From positions 124,001 to 188,000 of the forward strand of contig CAWHFO010000052.1 in NCBI GenBank assembly GCA_963828215.1: a DNA stretch of 64,000 nucleotides, written 5' to 3'. The position numbers were made by a program, and so were the translations under genes. The notes under the pieces were generated by a model. That model was not told the origin of the DNA and searched no databases. It saw nothing but the letters and a program-made list of their open reading frames with translations. Shown here one piece after another: positions 28,339-39,428 of the stretch; position 1 is the stretch's first letter, and every line of letters begins with the position of its first letter. This stretch comes from CAVTJL01 sp963828215 (GTDB lineage Bacteria; Pseudomonadota; Alphaproteobacteria; Geminicoccales; Geminicoccaceae).

Positions 28339-29257
28339 TTGCGGCAGAGCCGGCCGGCCGGGATGCGGCAGCGCACGCGCGAGCTCTCGAACCTCCGCTT
28401 CGCGCTGCTGCTGGCGCTGCCCGTCCTGGTCTTTCTCCTCCTCGTCGTCGCCTATCCGCTCGGCTATTCCTTGTGGATGAGCCTGCACCGGATCGTCTTC
28501 TTCGGCGGCTACCGGGCCAAGTTCGTCGGCGGCGACAATTTCCTGAAGGTGCTCTCCGACCACGGCTTCTGGTGGTCGACCTGGGTGACCCTGCGCTTCA
28601 CGGTCGAATCGGTCGTCCTGGCGATGCTGATCGGGCTCGGCCTCGCCCTCCTCCTCGACCGGCCGATGCGCCGGGCCGGCCTCGTCCGCACGCTCGTGAT
28701 CCTGCCCTGGTGCGTCTCGCTCTACGGCGCCGGCATCCTCTTCGCCTATCTCGTCAAGGGCCAGAGCGGCGTCTTCACCAGCCTCAGCTACCTGCTGGGC
28801 TTCGATCACGCCGTCAATTTCGTCGACGTCGACCGCGTGGTGGACGTCCTCGCCCTCGGCAATGCCTGGAACATGGCGCCCCTGGTCGCCTTCTTCCTCC
28901 TCGCCAACCTCAAGACCATTCCCCGGCGCCTCTACGACCTGGCCGCGATCGACCGCATGTCGGCCCTGGAGACCTTCTGGCACGTCACCCTGCCGCCCCT
29001 GCGCTTCACGCTTTTCGTCTTCACCTGCATCACCACCGTCCTGTCGATGAAGCTTTTCGACTTCGTCTTCGTGCTGGCGGGAGGCGGCCCCGGCACCGCC
29101 TCGGCGACGCTCACCTACACGATCTACAAGACGAGCTTCAAGGACCTCAACCTCGGCCTCGGCGCCGCGATGTCGTTCTTCCTCCTGGCCTTCATCCTCG
29201 CCAGCACCTTTCTTCTCTATCTCGTCTGGGGGCGACGGGAGGGCCAGGACAGCGTGA
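28339..29257 (+). CDS. ABC permease, MalF/UgpA-like
   Basis: About 305 aa, six helices. The EAA loop DLAAIDRMSALETFWHVTLP is followed by VLAGGGPGTASATLTYTIYK. TTG at 28339 has GAGGGCGG upstream; ATG at 28363 (MRQRTRELSNLRFALLLALP) is an alternative start. No stop separates it from the next permease in the same frame. An overlapping GTGA at 29254-29257 is where it would normally end in a +1/-1 neighbouring frame, so one indel near 29230-29250 is likely. Confidence 0.8.
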
Positions 29258-30112
29258 GGAAAAGCCCCTGGATCTGGCTGGCGCTGCTCGTGGCGCTGAT
29301 CTGGACGCTGCTGCCGATCTACTGGTTCGGGCGCATCGCCTTCCTGACGCCGGGCGAGATCGCCCGCTTTCCGCCGCCCTTCTGGCCGCTGGCGCCGCAG
29401 CCGGCCGCCTTCTTCAACATCTTCGGCTTCAGCTACACCCTGGCCGACGGCACGCTGCTCCGCGCCTCGGGCCAGGCGACCCAGATCATCCGCGGCCTCG
29501 CCAACAGCGTCGTCGTCAGCGTCATCGTCACGGCCATCACCCTCGTCGTCGTGACGCCCTTGGCCTACGTCTTCGCCCGGCTCGACTTCCCCCACAAGAG
29601 CAAGCTCCTGTTCGCGATCCTCCTGGCCGTGGCGCTGCCGCCGGTCTCGACGCTCATCCCCTTCTACGCGATGTACATCCGGCTCGGGCTCGCCGGCACG
29701 CTGACCGGCCTCGTCATCGTCACGCTGACCGTGACCGTGCCCTTCGTCACCTGGATGCTGATCGGCTATTTCCGCAACCTGCCGCCGGTCGAGCGGCTGG
29801 CCCGGGTCGACGGCTTCACCCGCCTGGAGACCTTCACGCGCATCCTGCTGCCGCTCGGGCGGAGCGGCATCGCCGTCGCCGCCGTCATCGCCTTTCTGTT
29901 CTCCTGGAACGAGTACACCTACGCGCTGGTGCTGGTGAACGGCACGCACCGCCAACACGCTGCCGACCGCCATCTCGGGCTTCCTGTTCCAGCATCCGGA
30001 GCCCTCGCAGCTCTCGGCGGCCCTGCTCCTGACGATCCTGCCGCCGGCGCTGGTCGCCTATTTCCTGCAGCGCCACATCGCCGAGATGAACCTGGTCGAC
30101 CCGATCCGTTGA
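29254..30112 (+). CDS. ABC permease, MalG/UgpE-like (one frameshift)
   Basis: About 285 aa. GTG at 29254 (VRKSPWIWLALLVALIWTLL) starts the first helix. The EAA loop VERLARVDGFTRLETFTRIL is near the C-terminus. An extra C near 29950 (acg-c-acc) shifts the frame; corrected, the end reads NGTTANTLPTAISGFLFQHP and finishes EMNLVDPIR at 30112. The family and its position between permease 1 and the ATPase make it the second channel subunit. Confidence 0.8.
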
Positions 30113-30137
30113 GGGCCGATCCGCCGAAGGAGTGAGG

Positions 30138-31200
30138 ATGGCCGGCATCCGCCTCGAGGGCCTCAAGAAATCGTTCGGCACGTTCATGGCGATCGAGCGG
30201 CTCGACCTCGACATCCAGGACGGCGAGTTCCTCGTCCTCCTCGGGCCCTCGGGCTGCGGCAAGACGACGACGCTCAACATCATCGCCGGCCTCGAGGCCC
30301 CGACGGCCGGCCGCGTCCTCTTCGCCGGGCGCGACGTCACCGCCGACCCGCCCCACACCCGCAACATCGCCATGGTCTTCCAGTCGGCCCTGCTCTACCC
30401 CCATCTCACGGCCCGCCGGAACATCGAGGCCAGCCTGCGTCACGCGGACCTCGGTGCCGAGTCGCGCCGCCAGCGCATCGACGAGGCCATCTCCATGCTC
30501 GACATCGCCGAGCTGATGGACAAGCTGCCGAGCCAGCTGTCGGGCGGCCAGCGCCAGCGGGTCGCGACCGCCAAGGCCATCGTCCGCCACCCCACGGCCT
30601 TCCTCCTCGACGAGCCGCTGTCGGCCCTGGACGCCTCCCTCCGCCAGACGCTGCGCGCCGAGCTCGTCAACCTGCAGAAGCGGCTCGGCACCACCACCGT
30701 CTTCGTCACCCACGACCAGATCGAGGCGATGACCATGGGCGACCGCATCGTCGTCATGAACGGCGGGCCGCATCGAGCAGGTCGGCACGCCGGCCGAGAT
30801 CTACGCCCGCCCCGAGACCCTCTTCGTCGCCGGCTTCGTCGGCTCGCCGCCGATGAACCTCATCCCGGGCGAGATCATGCGGGGCGACGCGGGCGCCCGC
30901 TTCGTCGCCGGCGATCTCGTCCTGCCCGTGGCCGGGCGCCCCGGCGCCGCCGTCCTGGGCGTGCGGCCCCAGCATCTGAGCGTCGCCGCGAGCCCGACGC
31001 CGGGCGCCCTGCCGGTCACCGTCTTCGCCCGCGAGCATCTGGGTCGGGAGGCGGTGCTCGTCCTCGACGGGCCGGGCGGCCAGCGGCTGCGCGCCCTGGT
31101 CGAGCCCGAGACCCTGGCCGGCGTCGGCCAGCGCCTCTTCGCCACCGCCGACCCTGCGCGCCACCTCCTCTTCTCGCCCGAGCAGGGCCTCTTGAGCTGA
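30138..31200 (+). CDS. ABC transporter ATPase, MalK/UgpC-like (one frameshift)
   Basis: About 354 aa. Walker A GPSGCGKTT, signature LSGGQRQR, Walker B FLLDEPLSALDA and H-loop FVTHDQIEAM are all present. The C-terminal regulatory OB-fold (TPAEIYARPETLFVAGFVGS, LGVRPQHLSV) follows after an extra G near 30765 (ggcg-g-gccgc). It energises the two upstream permeases. MalK-type ATPases are often shared, so it may also serve the importer at 9-12 kb, which lacks one. Confidence 0.85.
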
Positions 31201-31214
31201 CCGGAGGAACGGCC

Positions 31215-32219
31215 ATGGCCGAAGGGCCGCTCAGGATGGGCATCATCGGCGTGGGCTTCATCGGCGAGCTGCACGCCCGCCTCGCCGCCGAGCTGCCCTG
31301 CACCCGCCTCGTCGCCGTGGCCGATCCCAGCGCCGGCCATGGCGAGGCCCTGGCGGCCCGCCTCGGGGTCGACTGGCACGCCCATGCCGAGCAGCTCCTC
31401 GCCCGCCCCGACATCGACGCCGTGACGATCGCCTCGCCCGATTCCCAGCACGTGGCGCCGGCGCTGGCCGCCGCCGCGGCCGGAAAGCACATCCTCCTCG
31501 AGAAGCCGATGGCCGAGGACGGGGAGGGGGCCCGGGCGATCGGGCAGGCCGTCGAGGCGGCCGGCGTCCGCCTCCTGGTCGGTCACGTGCTCCACCACGA
31601 CCCCCGCTACGCCCAGGTCCAGGCCGCGGCCGCCGCCGGCCGGCTGGGCCTGCCGATCACGCTCCGCGCCAAGCGCAACGGCCCGCGCGACCTCGCCCGC
31701 CGCATCGGCCTCTCGACCTCGATCCTCCACTATCTGGGCGTCCACGACGTCGACATGGTGCAGGCCGTGGCCGGCGCCCGCATCCTGCGCGTCCAGGCCC
31801 GCTCCGTGCAGCGCCTCGGCATCGCCGGGGAGGATGCCGTCTACGCCCTGGCCGACCTCGAGGGCGGCGCCATCGCCAGCTTCGACTGGAGCTGGGCCTG
31901 GCCCGACGGCATGCCCAACGGCTACCACGCCCATCTCGAGGTCGTCGGCACCGAGGGGGCCGCCCTGATCGAGGTGCGGGACCAGGCCCTCTGGCTCGTC
32001 GACGAGGCCGGAGTGAGAATGCCGGACGCCCATCTCTGGCCCGAGGTCAACGGCCGCATCACCGGCATCCTCAGGGACGAGGTCCTGCATTTCGCCCAGG
32101 CCGTCCTGGACGGCCGGCCCTTCGTCCAGGACTGGCGGGAGGCGCTCGACGCCGTCCTCGTCCTCGACGCGATCCAGGCCTCGCTCGCGAGCGGCCTGCC
32201 CGAGCCCGTGCGGCGCTGA
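31215..32219 (+). CDS. Gfo/Idh/MocA-family sugar oxidoreductase
   Basis: 334 aa. The N-terminal Rossmann motif GIIGVGFIGELHA and the EKP motif in ILLEKPMAEDG are diagnostic; the catalytic region includes LSTSILHYLGVHDVDMVQAV. The family oxidises sugars or inositols with NAD(P). Being the last gene of the importer operon, it probably acts on the imported sugar or polyol. Confidence 0.85.
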   Translation: MAEGPLRMGIIGVGFIGELHARLAAELPCTRLVAVADPSAGHGEALAARLGVDWHAHAEQLLARPDIDAVTIASPDSQHVAPALAAAAAGKHILLEKPMAEDGEGARAIGQAVEAAGVRLLVGHVLHHDPRYAQVQAAAAAGRLGLPITLRAKRNGPRDLARRIGLSTSILHYLGVHDVDMVQAVAGARILRVQARSVQRLGIAGEDAVYALADLEGGAIASFDWSWAWPDGMPNGYHAHLEVVGTEGAALIEVRDQALWLVDEAGVRMPDAHLWPEVNGRITGILRDEVLHFAQAVLDGRPFVQDWREALDAVLVLDAIQASLASGLPEPVRR

Positions 32220-32296
32220 CGCTCCCGCCCCGGGACGCCCCGACCCCACGTTTGCAGCACTTTACGGCCGCATCGGGCCGGGGCATCGTCGGCCCG

Positions 32297-33213
32297 ATGA
32301 GGCGCTCGGGCCCCGCTCTCCTCGTTCCGGCCGCTCCTGCCGACGGCCCGGCGGAGCAGCGGCGCGGGCTTTTTCTCGTCGTGCTGGCGACCGTCTTCTG
32401 GAGCCTGTCCGGGCTCGCCGTGCGGCTGATGCAGGACGCGTCGGGCTGGCAGATCATCCTCTACCGCTCGATCGGGCTGACGGCGACGATGCTGGTCGTG
32501 CTGGCCGTCGTTCATCGCGGGCGGACGATGGCGGCGATCCGGGACGCCGGCTGGACCGCCGTCCTGGCCGGCCTGCTCTCGTGCCTGACCTCGGCCTCCT
32601 TCATCCTGGCGCTGGGCCAGATCTCCGTCGCCAACGCGCTCTTCATCACCGGTGTGGCACCGTTCGTGGCGGCGCTGGCGGCACGCGTGCTGCTGGGCGA
32701 GCGGATAGCGCCTGCGACCTGGGCCGGGATGAGCCTCGCCCTGGCGGGCGTGCTCCTGATGGTGGGCGGCGATCTCGGCCGCGGCCGGGCCCTCGGCAGC
32801 GCCCTTGCCCTCACCTCGGCCGTGACCATGGCGCTCTTCAGCGTCTCCCTGCGGCGCGGCCGGCAGACCGACATGCTGCCCGCCGTGCTGGTCTCGGGCG
32901 GCAGCTCGACGCTGCTGGCGCTGCTGGTCCTCGCCGCCGCCGGGCCGCTGGCCCCGGCCCTCGCCCTCGGCCCGCGCGATCTCGGCCTCTGCCTCGGCAT
33001 GGGCGTGGTCCAGCTCGGCCTCGGCTCGATCCTCTATACGCTGGGGGCGCGGCGGGTGCCGGCCGCCCGCCTGCAGCTCGCCGCCATGGCCGAGCTGGCG
33101 ATGGGCCCGCTCTGGGTCTGGCTCGCGGTCGACGAGGTGCCGGCAGCACCACCCTCGCCGGCGGCGCGCTGATCCTCGCCAGCATCGCCCTGCAGGCGGC
33201 GGCCCGGCGCTGA
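32297..33213 (+). CDS. EamA/DMT-family transporter (frameshift near 3' end)
   Basis: About 305 aa with ten helices in two EamA repeats (VVLATVFWSLSGLAVRLMQD, then LALTSAVTMALFSVSLRRGR). ATG at 32297 precedes a short cytoplasmic tail; an upstream TTG (32252) is less likely. A one-base loss near 33145 (ccg-gcagc) breaks the last helix; restored, it reads VPGSTTLAGGALILASIALQ and stops at 33213. It exports small metabolites; the substrate is not predictable. Confidence 0.8.
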
Positions 33214-33273
33214 GCGCTTGGTGCCAGCTCGCCGCCCCTGCCGGGACTGGAACGTCGCTAGGTGCTCTTGCCG

Positions 33274-34059
33274 TCATTCCGAATCGCCCCGCGCCGCCAA
33301 CGCGCCGGCGGCTGTCGGTTTGCCTTTGAGGATCCATTCAAAGCCCACAGCGATCATTGCGCCCAGCACGGGACCTACGACGTAGATCCATGTGGTGTTC
33401 AGGTCGCCGCGGATCAGGTCGGGCGCGAATGAGCGCACCGGGTTCATCGAGGCGCCGCTGATCGGCGCCGCCCAAAGGCCCGCCAAAGCGATATAGCCAC
33501 CGACCGCGATCGCGCCGTTGGACCCGATATTGCGGGCGCCCGAGGCGGTGCCGAGAATCGTGCTGACCAGACCGGTCGTCAGCAAAATTTCCATGGCGAG
33601 CGCCGTGAGCACGGTCACGCCCCCGCCGGGCGTCGTGGCGCCGAGCAATCCTTCCGTGCCGAACATCGCCCGGAGGAAAGACGCGGCGGCGATGCCTCCG
33701 ATGATCTGCGCCGTGAAGTACCCCGGCACGCGAGCCCAGGGAAAATTGCGCCGCGCCGCGAACGCCAAGGTGACCGCTGGATTCAGATGGGCGCCGCTGA
33801 CCGTGCCCATGAAATAGATGATCGCCATGACCATCATGCCTGGTGCAACGACCTTCATGCCGAGAGAGACAGCTCCCCCGCTCTGGGCACCGACGACATC
33901 GGCTCCAGCCGCGACGACGACGAGAAGGAAGGTGCCCCAGGCCTCCGCGAACAGGCGCCGCCATTCATGGGCGGATTCCAGGAAATCGGGCGCTGCCGCC
34001 GCCTGCAGCATACCTTGCTGCGTTGTCAGCTCAGTTTGGCCAGAGCGCATGAATGTCAT
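33274..34059 (-). CDS. Aquaporin / MIP-family channel
   Basis: 261 aa, six helices. The two pore half-helices carry HLNPAVT (NPA) and SMNPVRS, the second being NPV instead of NPA. ATG at 34059 (MTFMRSGQTEL) has GAGGGC upstream. Family members conduct water or small uncharged solutes such as glycerol. The altered second box and the lower GC content than the neighbours suggest a diverged, possibly acquired channel. Confidence 0.85.
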   Translation of the reverse strand: MTFMRSGQTELTTQQGMLQAAAAPDFLESAHEWRRLFAEAWGTFLLVVVAAGADVVGAQSGGAVSLGMKVVAPGMMVMAIIYFMGTVSGAHLNPAVTLAFAARRNFPWARVPGYFTAQIIGGIAAASFLRAMFGTEGLLGATTPGGGVTVLTALAMEILLTTGLVSTILGTASGARNIGSNGAIAVGGYIALAGLWAAPISGASMNPVRSFAPDLIRGDLNTTWIYVVGPVLGAMIAVGFEWILKGKPTAAGALAARGDSE

Positions 34060-34367
34060 GATTTGCCCTCGCCGAAGTTGGAGGATCGCAATCCGGCCCG
34101 ACAATCCTACAGCGGATCATGGCATCCTCATCGGGAAGCGGCGACAGCCGTCGGGCGATAGCCAACCCGCCCTTGGGCAGGCTTCTCATGATGGGTCGCC
34201 CCGCAGAGCTTCCCCTGCCTCGATTTCATGCATGCGGCAAGGTTCCGAGGGCTCGAGCCAGCCTCGGGCACTGCATAGGCCCGCGTCATGAGGCTTGCGC
34301 CCCATCATCCGCCGAATGCGGGCTCAGAGGTCTTGCGACGGCGGCCGGTCGCCGGCACCATCGCCGC
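34060..34367. other. Intergenic region between aquaporin and GNAT genes
   Basis: About 308 bp between two divergent genes. I see no supported gene, RNA or repeat in it. It must hold the two promoters, but no convincing -35/-10 pair stands out. Confidence 0.4.
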
Positions 34368-35104
<737 letters not shown>

Positions 35105-35148
35105 GCGCCGATCCCGAAGGCCGCATGCGGGGACCGTAGGAGGACATC

Positions 35149-35939
35149 ATGGAGACCAGGATCGACGAGATCGCCGCCGGCATCTATCGGCTCTCGACCT
35201 TCGTGCCCGAGATCGCCCCGCCGGCCGGCTTCACCTTCAACCAGTTCCTGGTGCTCGGGGACGAGCCGCTGCTCTTTCACACCGGTCTGCGCCGCATGTT
35301 TCCGCTCGTCCGCGCGGCGCTCGCCCGCATCGTGGCGCCCGAGCGGCTGCGCTGGATCACGTTCGGCCACTACGAGGCCGACGAGTGCGGGGCCATGAAC
35401 GAGTGGCTGGCCGTAGCGCCGCGGGCCGAGGTGGCGCACGGGCAGATCGGCTGCCTCGTCTCGCTCAACGACATGGCGGACCGCGCACCTCGGGTTCTCG
35501 GCGACGGCGAGGTCATCGATCTCGGCGGCGGAAAGCGCGTCCGCTACCAGGACACCCCGCACATCCCCCACGGCTGGGATGCGGGTGTCCTCTACGAGGA
35601 AGCGACCGGAAACCCTGCTCTGCGGCGACCTGCTCACCCACGTCGGAGACGGCCCCGCCCTCACCGAGAGCGACGTGGTCGGGCCGGCGATCGCCGCGGA
35701 GGACATGTTCCGCGCCTCCAGCCTGCACCCGGGCATGGGGGCCACGATCCGCCGGCTCGCCGACCCTCTCGCCGCGCACGCTGGCCCTGATGCACGGCTC
35801 GTCCTTCGTCGGCGACGGGGCGGCGGCGCTCCGCGCCCTGGCCGACGACTATGACCGTCGGGTCCATGTCGCGCTCGAGGACGCGGACCTTGCTTCTCGA
35901 GACCCCCGTCAGACGGGAATGGCCTCGCTGCCGTCGTAG
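35149..35939 (+). CDS. Metallo-beta-lactamase-fold protein, diiron ODP-like (two frameshifts)
   Basis: About 262 aa starting after GTAGGAGGACATC. The diiron motif FGHYEADECGAMNEWL (HxExD), a later histidine in VAHGQIGC and the aspartate in LLCGDLLTHVGD match the oxygen-binding part of flavodiiron proteins without a flavodoxin domain. Extra bases near 35610 and 35770 throw the frame; the end is LALMHGSSFVGDGAAALRAL. Its 3' end overlaps the convergent membrane-protein gene by 31 bp. Confidence 0.7.
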
Positions 35940-36400
35940 GAGCGCCATTCGAGGATGCGCACGAGGCCCTTCGTCGCGCACCAGCAGAGCACCAGCAGGG
36001 CCAGGATCCCCACCCCGGCGGCCAGCCTCAGCACGAGGGCGTTGCCCAGCCAGACCAGCGCCAGGGCCAGGAGCCCGATGCCGAGATAGGCCCAGACGCT
36101 GCCGATCAGGTTGTCGAAATGCGAGCGGAGCACGGGCTCCTCGATGCCGGGTCGCTTGAGGTAGGCCACGATCATGCCGATCACGGCCAGCAGGCCGAGG
36201 GACAGCACGCCCACCAGCGAAAGCAGATAGAGCCCGACGATCCAGCGGCGGCTGACCACGAAATCCAGGCGGCCGCGGCTGCGATAGGGAGTCCCGTCGT
36301 CCGCGCCGGTCGGCCTCGTGCCCTGCGGCGGGCCGGCAGCCGGGCGGCTGGCGGTCGGGGTGCTGGCGGTCGGAGCGTGGATCGGGCGCATGCGTGACAT
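35909..36400 (-). CDS. DUF4870-like small membrane protein
   Basis: 163 aa. A proline/threonine-rich cytoplasmic N-terminus of about 45 residues precedes three or four helices (IVGLYLLSLVGVLSLGLLAV, WAYLGIGLLALALVWLG). VAYLKRPGIEEPVLRSHFDN between the helices is like the DUF4870/Tic20-like family. The role is unknown. It is convergent with the metallo-beta-lactamase-fold gene. Confidence 0.7.
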   Translation of the reverse strand: MSRMRPIHAPTASTPTASRPAAGPPQGTRPTGADDGTPYRSRGRLDFVVSRRWIVGLYLLSLVGVLSLGLLAVIGMIVAYLKRPGIEEPVLRSHFDNLIGSVWAYLGIGLLALALVWLGNALVLRLAAGVGILALLVLCWCATKGLVRILEWRSYDGSEAIPV

Positions 36401-36667
36401 CGGCGAGCCTGGTGAGCTGATCCGCCGAGCCCTTGCCTGGCCCGGTCGGTGTGCTGGTCGGACGGAACCACGATCCTAGTCGAATTTCCCAAACGCTGTC
36501 GCCGCTTACGACGTCCGCGGGCCGGATCGTACGCAGCCCGACCGTCCGCCATGGACCGACGGCTCTCCTCGATCCATCGTCCGCCCGGCCCGTACCCGGT
36601 AGGGATGATGGTGCCTGTCCTGGCCGGATGATGTACCCGCGGATGCGGCTCCGTCGCCCGGCGCAGG

Positions 36668-38215
36668 ATGGAGCCGCAAGGGACGTGCGAGAACCAGGAC
36701 CGGACATGGCGTGGCGTGGCCGAGAGACGCATCGGGATCTGTGAGGGATTCTTGGCGGCAGCCGACCCGGATCGCCCGGACGGACGGGCAGCGTGGGGCG
36801 TCCGCCGGGCCATCCCGACGATTCTGGCCGGTGCGATCCTCTCCGCCTGCGCGCTCGGCTCGGGCGAGCCGCCTGCGACGGCGCCGGTGCCGGCCGCCTT
36901 CCGGGCGACGAGCGCCAGCGCCGCGGCCGCCTGGCCGTCCGCGGACTGGTGGCGCGGCTTCGGCTCGGAGGAGCTCGACCGCCTGATGGCGGAGGCGAAA
37001 ACGAAGAACCTCGATATCGCGGCGGCCGCGGCACGGGTCGTGCAGGCGGATGCAGAGGTGCGGGTGGCCGGCGCCGGGCTGCTGCCGACGCTGGACCTTT
37101 CGGCCGGTGCCTCGCGCAGCCGCCAGTCGTCCAGCGGCCTCAGCTCCTCCTCCACGCCTCCCGACCGGAACTCGCTGAACGTCGGCCTCGACGCCAGCTA
37201 CGAGATCGACTTCTGGGGCAAGAACCGGGCGGCGCTGGAGTCGGCCCGGTCGACGGCCGTCGCCTCGCGCTTCGACCAGGAGACGGTGGCGCTCGGCATC
37301 CTGGCCAGCACCGCCGACACCTATTTCCAGATTCTTACTCTTCAGGCGCGCCTCGGGATCGCCCGGGACAATCTCGACATAGCGCTGCGCGTGCTCAAGG
37401 CCATCCAGGCGCGGATCTCGGTCGGCACGGCGACCGCCCTCGACCTCGCCCAGCAGGAGAGCGTGGTGGCGACCGAGCGGGTGGCCATCCCGCCGCTCCA
37501 GGAGCAGCTCGAGCAGACGCGGAACGCCCTGGCGATCCTGCTCGGGCGCCCGCCGGAAGAGCTCGTCGTCGCGGGCGGCGATCCGGCGGCCATCCGCATG
37601 CCCGCCGTGGCGCCGGGGCTGCCGTCCGAGCTCTTGACGCGGCGGCCGGACGTCCGCTTCGCCGAGGCGCAGCTCCAGGCGGCCGACGCCGATGTCCGGG
37701 TGGCGCGCGCGGCGATGTTCCCGAGCGTCCAGCTGACCGTGCAGGGCGGGCTCGAGAGCGACGCGCTGCGCTCGCTCTTCGATCCGGCCTCCGAGCTCTA
37801 CAATCTGGCGGTCGGGCTGACCCAGCCGATCTTCGAGGGCTACAGCCTCGAAGGCCAGCTCCTGAGCCAGCGGGGCCGCTACGAGGAGCTGCTCCAGGAC
37901 TACCGGAAGGCCGTCCTCTCCTCGTTCGAGGATGTCGAGAACGCCCTGGTCGCGGTGCGGCAGACGACGCTCCAGGAGAAGCTGCAGGCCGATGCGGTGG
38001 CCATCGCCCGACGCGCCTATACTATATCCGAGGCCCAGCTGCGTGCCGGCACCGTCGATCTCCTGACCGTGCTGAACACCCAGCAGAGCCTCTTTCAGGC
38101 GGACGATGCGCTGGCGCAGGCCCGGCTCGCCCGGCTCCAGGCCTATGTGGGCCTGTTCCAGGCGCTGGGCGGGGGCTGGACGGCGCCCGCGCGAACGACG
38201 GGGCACGGATCATGA
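36668..38215 (+). CDS. Outer-membrane efflux lipoprotein, NodT/OprM family
   Basis: About 500 aa. A lipobox LSAC follows the hydrophobic stretch IPTILAGAILSAC. Two OEP repeats are seen (EEDLDRLMAEAKTKNLDIAA-like start and LTRRPDVRFAEAQLQAADAD). The ATG at 36668 leaves a long region before the signal; TTG near 36752 is a reasonable alternative. It is the outer-membrane duct of the tripartite pump encoded downstream and overlaps the MFP gene by 4 bp (ATGA). Confidence 0.85.
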   Translation: MEPQGTCENQDRTWRGVAERRIGICEGFLAAADPDRPDGRAAWGVRRAIPTILAGAILSACALGSGEPPATAPVPAAFRATSASAAAAWPSADWWRGFGSEELDRLMAEAKTKNLDIAAAAARVVQADAEVRVAGAGLLPTLDLSAGASRSRQSSSGLSSSSTPPDRNSLNVGLDASYEIDFWGKNRAALESARSTAVASRFDQETVALGILASTADTYFQILTLQARLGIARDNLDIALRVLKAIQARISVGTATALDLAQQESVVATERVAIPPLQEQLEQTRNALAILLGRPPEELVVAGGDPAAIRMPAVAPGLPSELLTRRPDVRFAEAQLQAADADVRVARAAMFPSVQLTVQGGLESDALRSLFDPASELYNLAVGLTQPIFEGYSLEGQLLSQRGRYEELLQDYRKAVLSSFEDVENALVAVRQTTLQEKLQADAVAIARRAYTISEAQLRAGTVDLLTVLNTQQSLFQADDALAQARLARLQAYVGLFQALGGGWTAPARTTGHGS

Positions 38216-39428
38216 CCGAGCGGCAGGCGAGCACGGCCGAGCGGCGGGAGCGGCCGCCGCGCCCGCCTCGGCGGGCTGCCCGCTGGCTCGTGGCCCTGGC
38301 CCTGGTGGCCGCCCTCGTGGCCACGATCGCGGCGGTGGCGACCGCGCAGCAGGGGCGGCGGAGCCGTGACGCGGAGCCCGGCGCCCAGCATGCCGGCATC
38401 CCCGTCCTCGTCGCCGAGGCGAAGTCGGAGGACGTGCCGGTCTACCTGGACGGGGTCGGGACCGCCCAGGCCTTCAAGACGGTGACCGTGCGCAGCCAGG
38501 TCGACGGCAAGCTCGCCAGCGTCGACTTCGAGGAGGGCCAGGAGGTCACGAAAGGGGACGTGCTGGCCCGCATCGACCCCGTGACCTACCAGGCCCAGCT
38601 CGACCAGGCCCGGGCCAAGCTCGTCCAGGACCAGTCGCTCCTGGCCAACGCCCGGGTCGACCTCGAGCGCTACACCCGCCTCGCCAAGACCGACTATGCC
38701 ACCAAGCAGCAGGCCGACACCCAGCAGGCGACGGTGGCCCAGCTCCAGGCCCAGATCGCCTGGGACGAGGCCGCGGTCGAAAGCGCAAAAGCCTATGTCG
38801 ACTATTGCACGATCACCTCGCCGATCGACGGGCGCACCGGCTTCCGGCAGGTCGACGCCGGCAACATCATCCACGCGAGCGACGCCACCGGCATCGTCGT
38901 CATCACCCAGCTCCGCCCCATCTCGGTCGTCTTCACCCTGCCCGAGACGGATCTGGGCCGGGTCAACGAAGGCATGGCGAAGGGCGCCGCTCACGGCCCA
39001 GGCGATGCTGGGCGCCAGCACGGTGCCGGTCGAGGAGGGAAAGCTCGCCGTGGTCGACAACCAGGTCGACGAGACGACCGGCACGATCCGCCTCAAGGCG
39101 ACCTTCCCGAACACAGGGCCTGCAGCTCTGGCCGGGCCAGTTCGTCAACGTCAAGCTGCTGGTCGAGACGCGCCACGACGCGCTCGTCGTGCCGGCGGCG
39201 GCGGTCCAGCAGGGGCCGGATGGGACCTACGTCTTCCTCGTCGCGGACGGCAAGGTCCGCATGCAGACGGTCGAGGTCGCCCAGGAGGATGCCGACAGCG
39301 CGGTGATCGGCAAGGGCCTGACGCCCGGCCAGACGGTCGTGACATCGGGCTTCGGCCGGCTCAAGGACGGCACCGCGGTGCGCGTCGACAAAGCACCGGC
39401 CGAAAAGGCGCCCGACGGAGGCTCATGA
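38212..39428 (+). CDS. RND periplasmic adaptor (MFP), MdtA-like (two frameshifts)
   Basis: About 405 aa. An N-terminal anchor helix (LVALALVAALVATIAAVATA) is followed by the lipoyl half-motifs VTVRSQVDGKLASVDFEEGQ, a coiled-coil hairpin, and AYVDYCTITSPIDGRTGFRQ. Extra G residues near 38988 and 39118 shift the frame; corrected joins read LTAQAMLGASTVPVEEGKLA and LQLWPGQFVNVKLLVETRHD. It bridges the inner-membrane pump and the outer-membrane duct. Its stop overlaps the start of the first RND gene. Confidence 0.85.

Noticed and set aside
26889..28376. A long antisense frame across the solute-binding protein gene
   Set aside because: It mirrors a real gene with a signal peptide and a perfect ribosome binding site and has no domain of its own.
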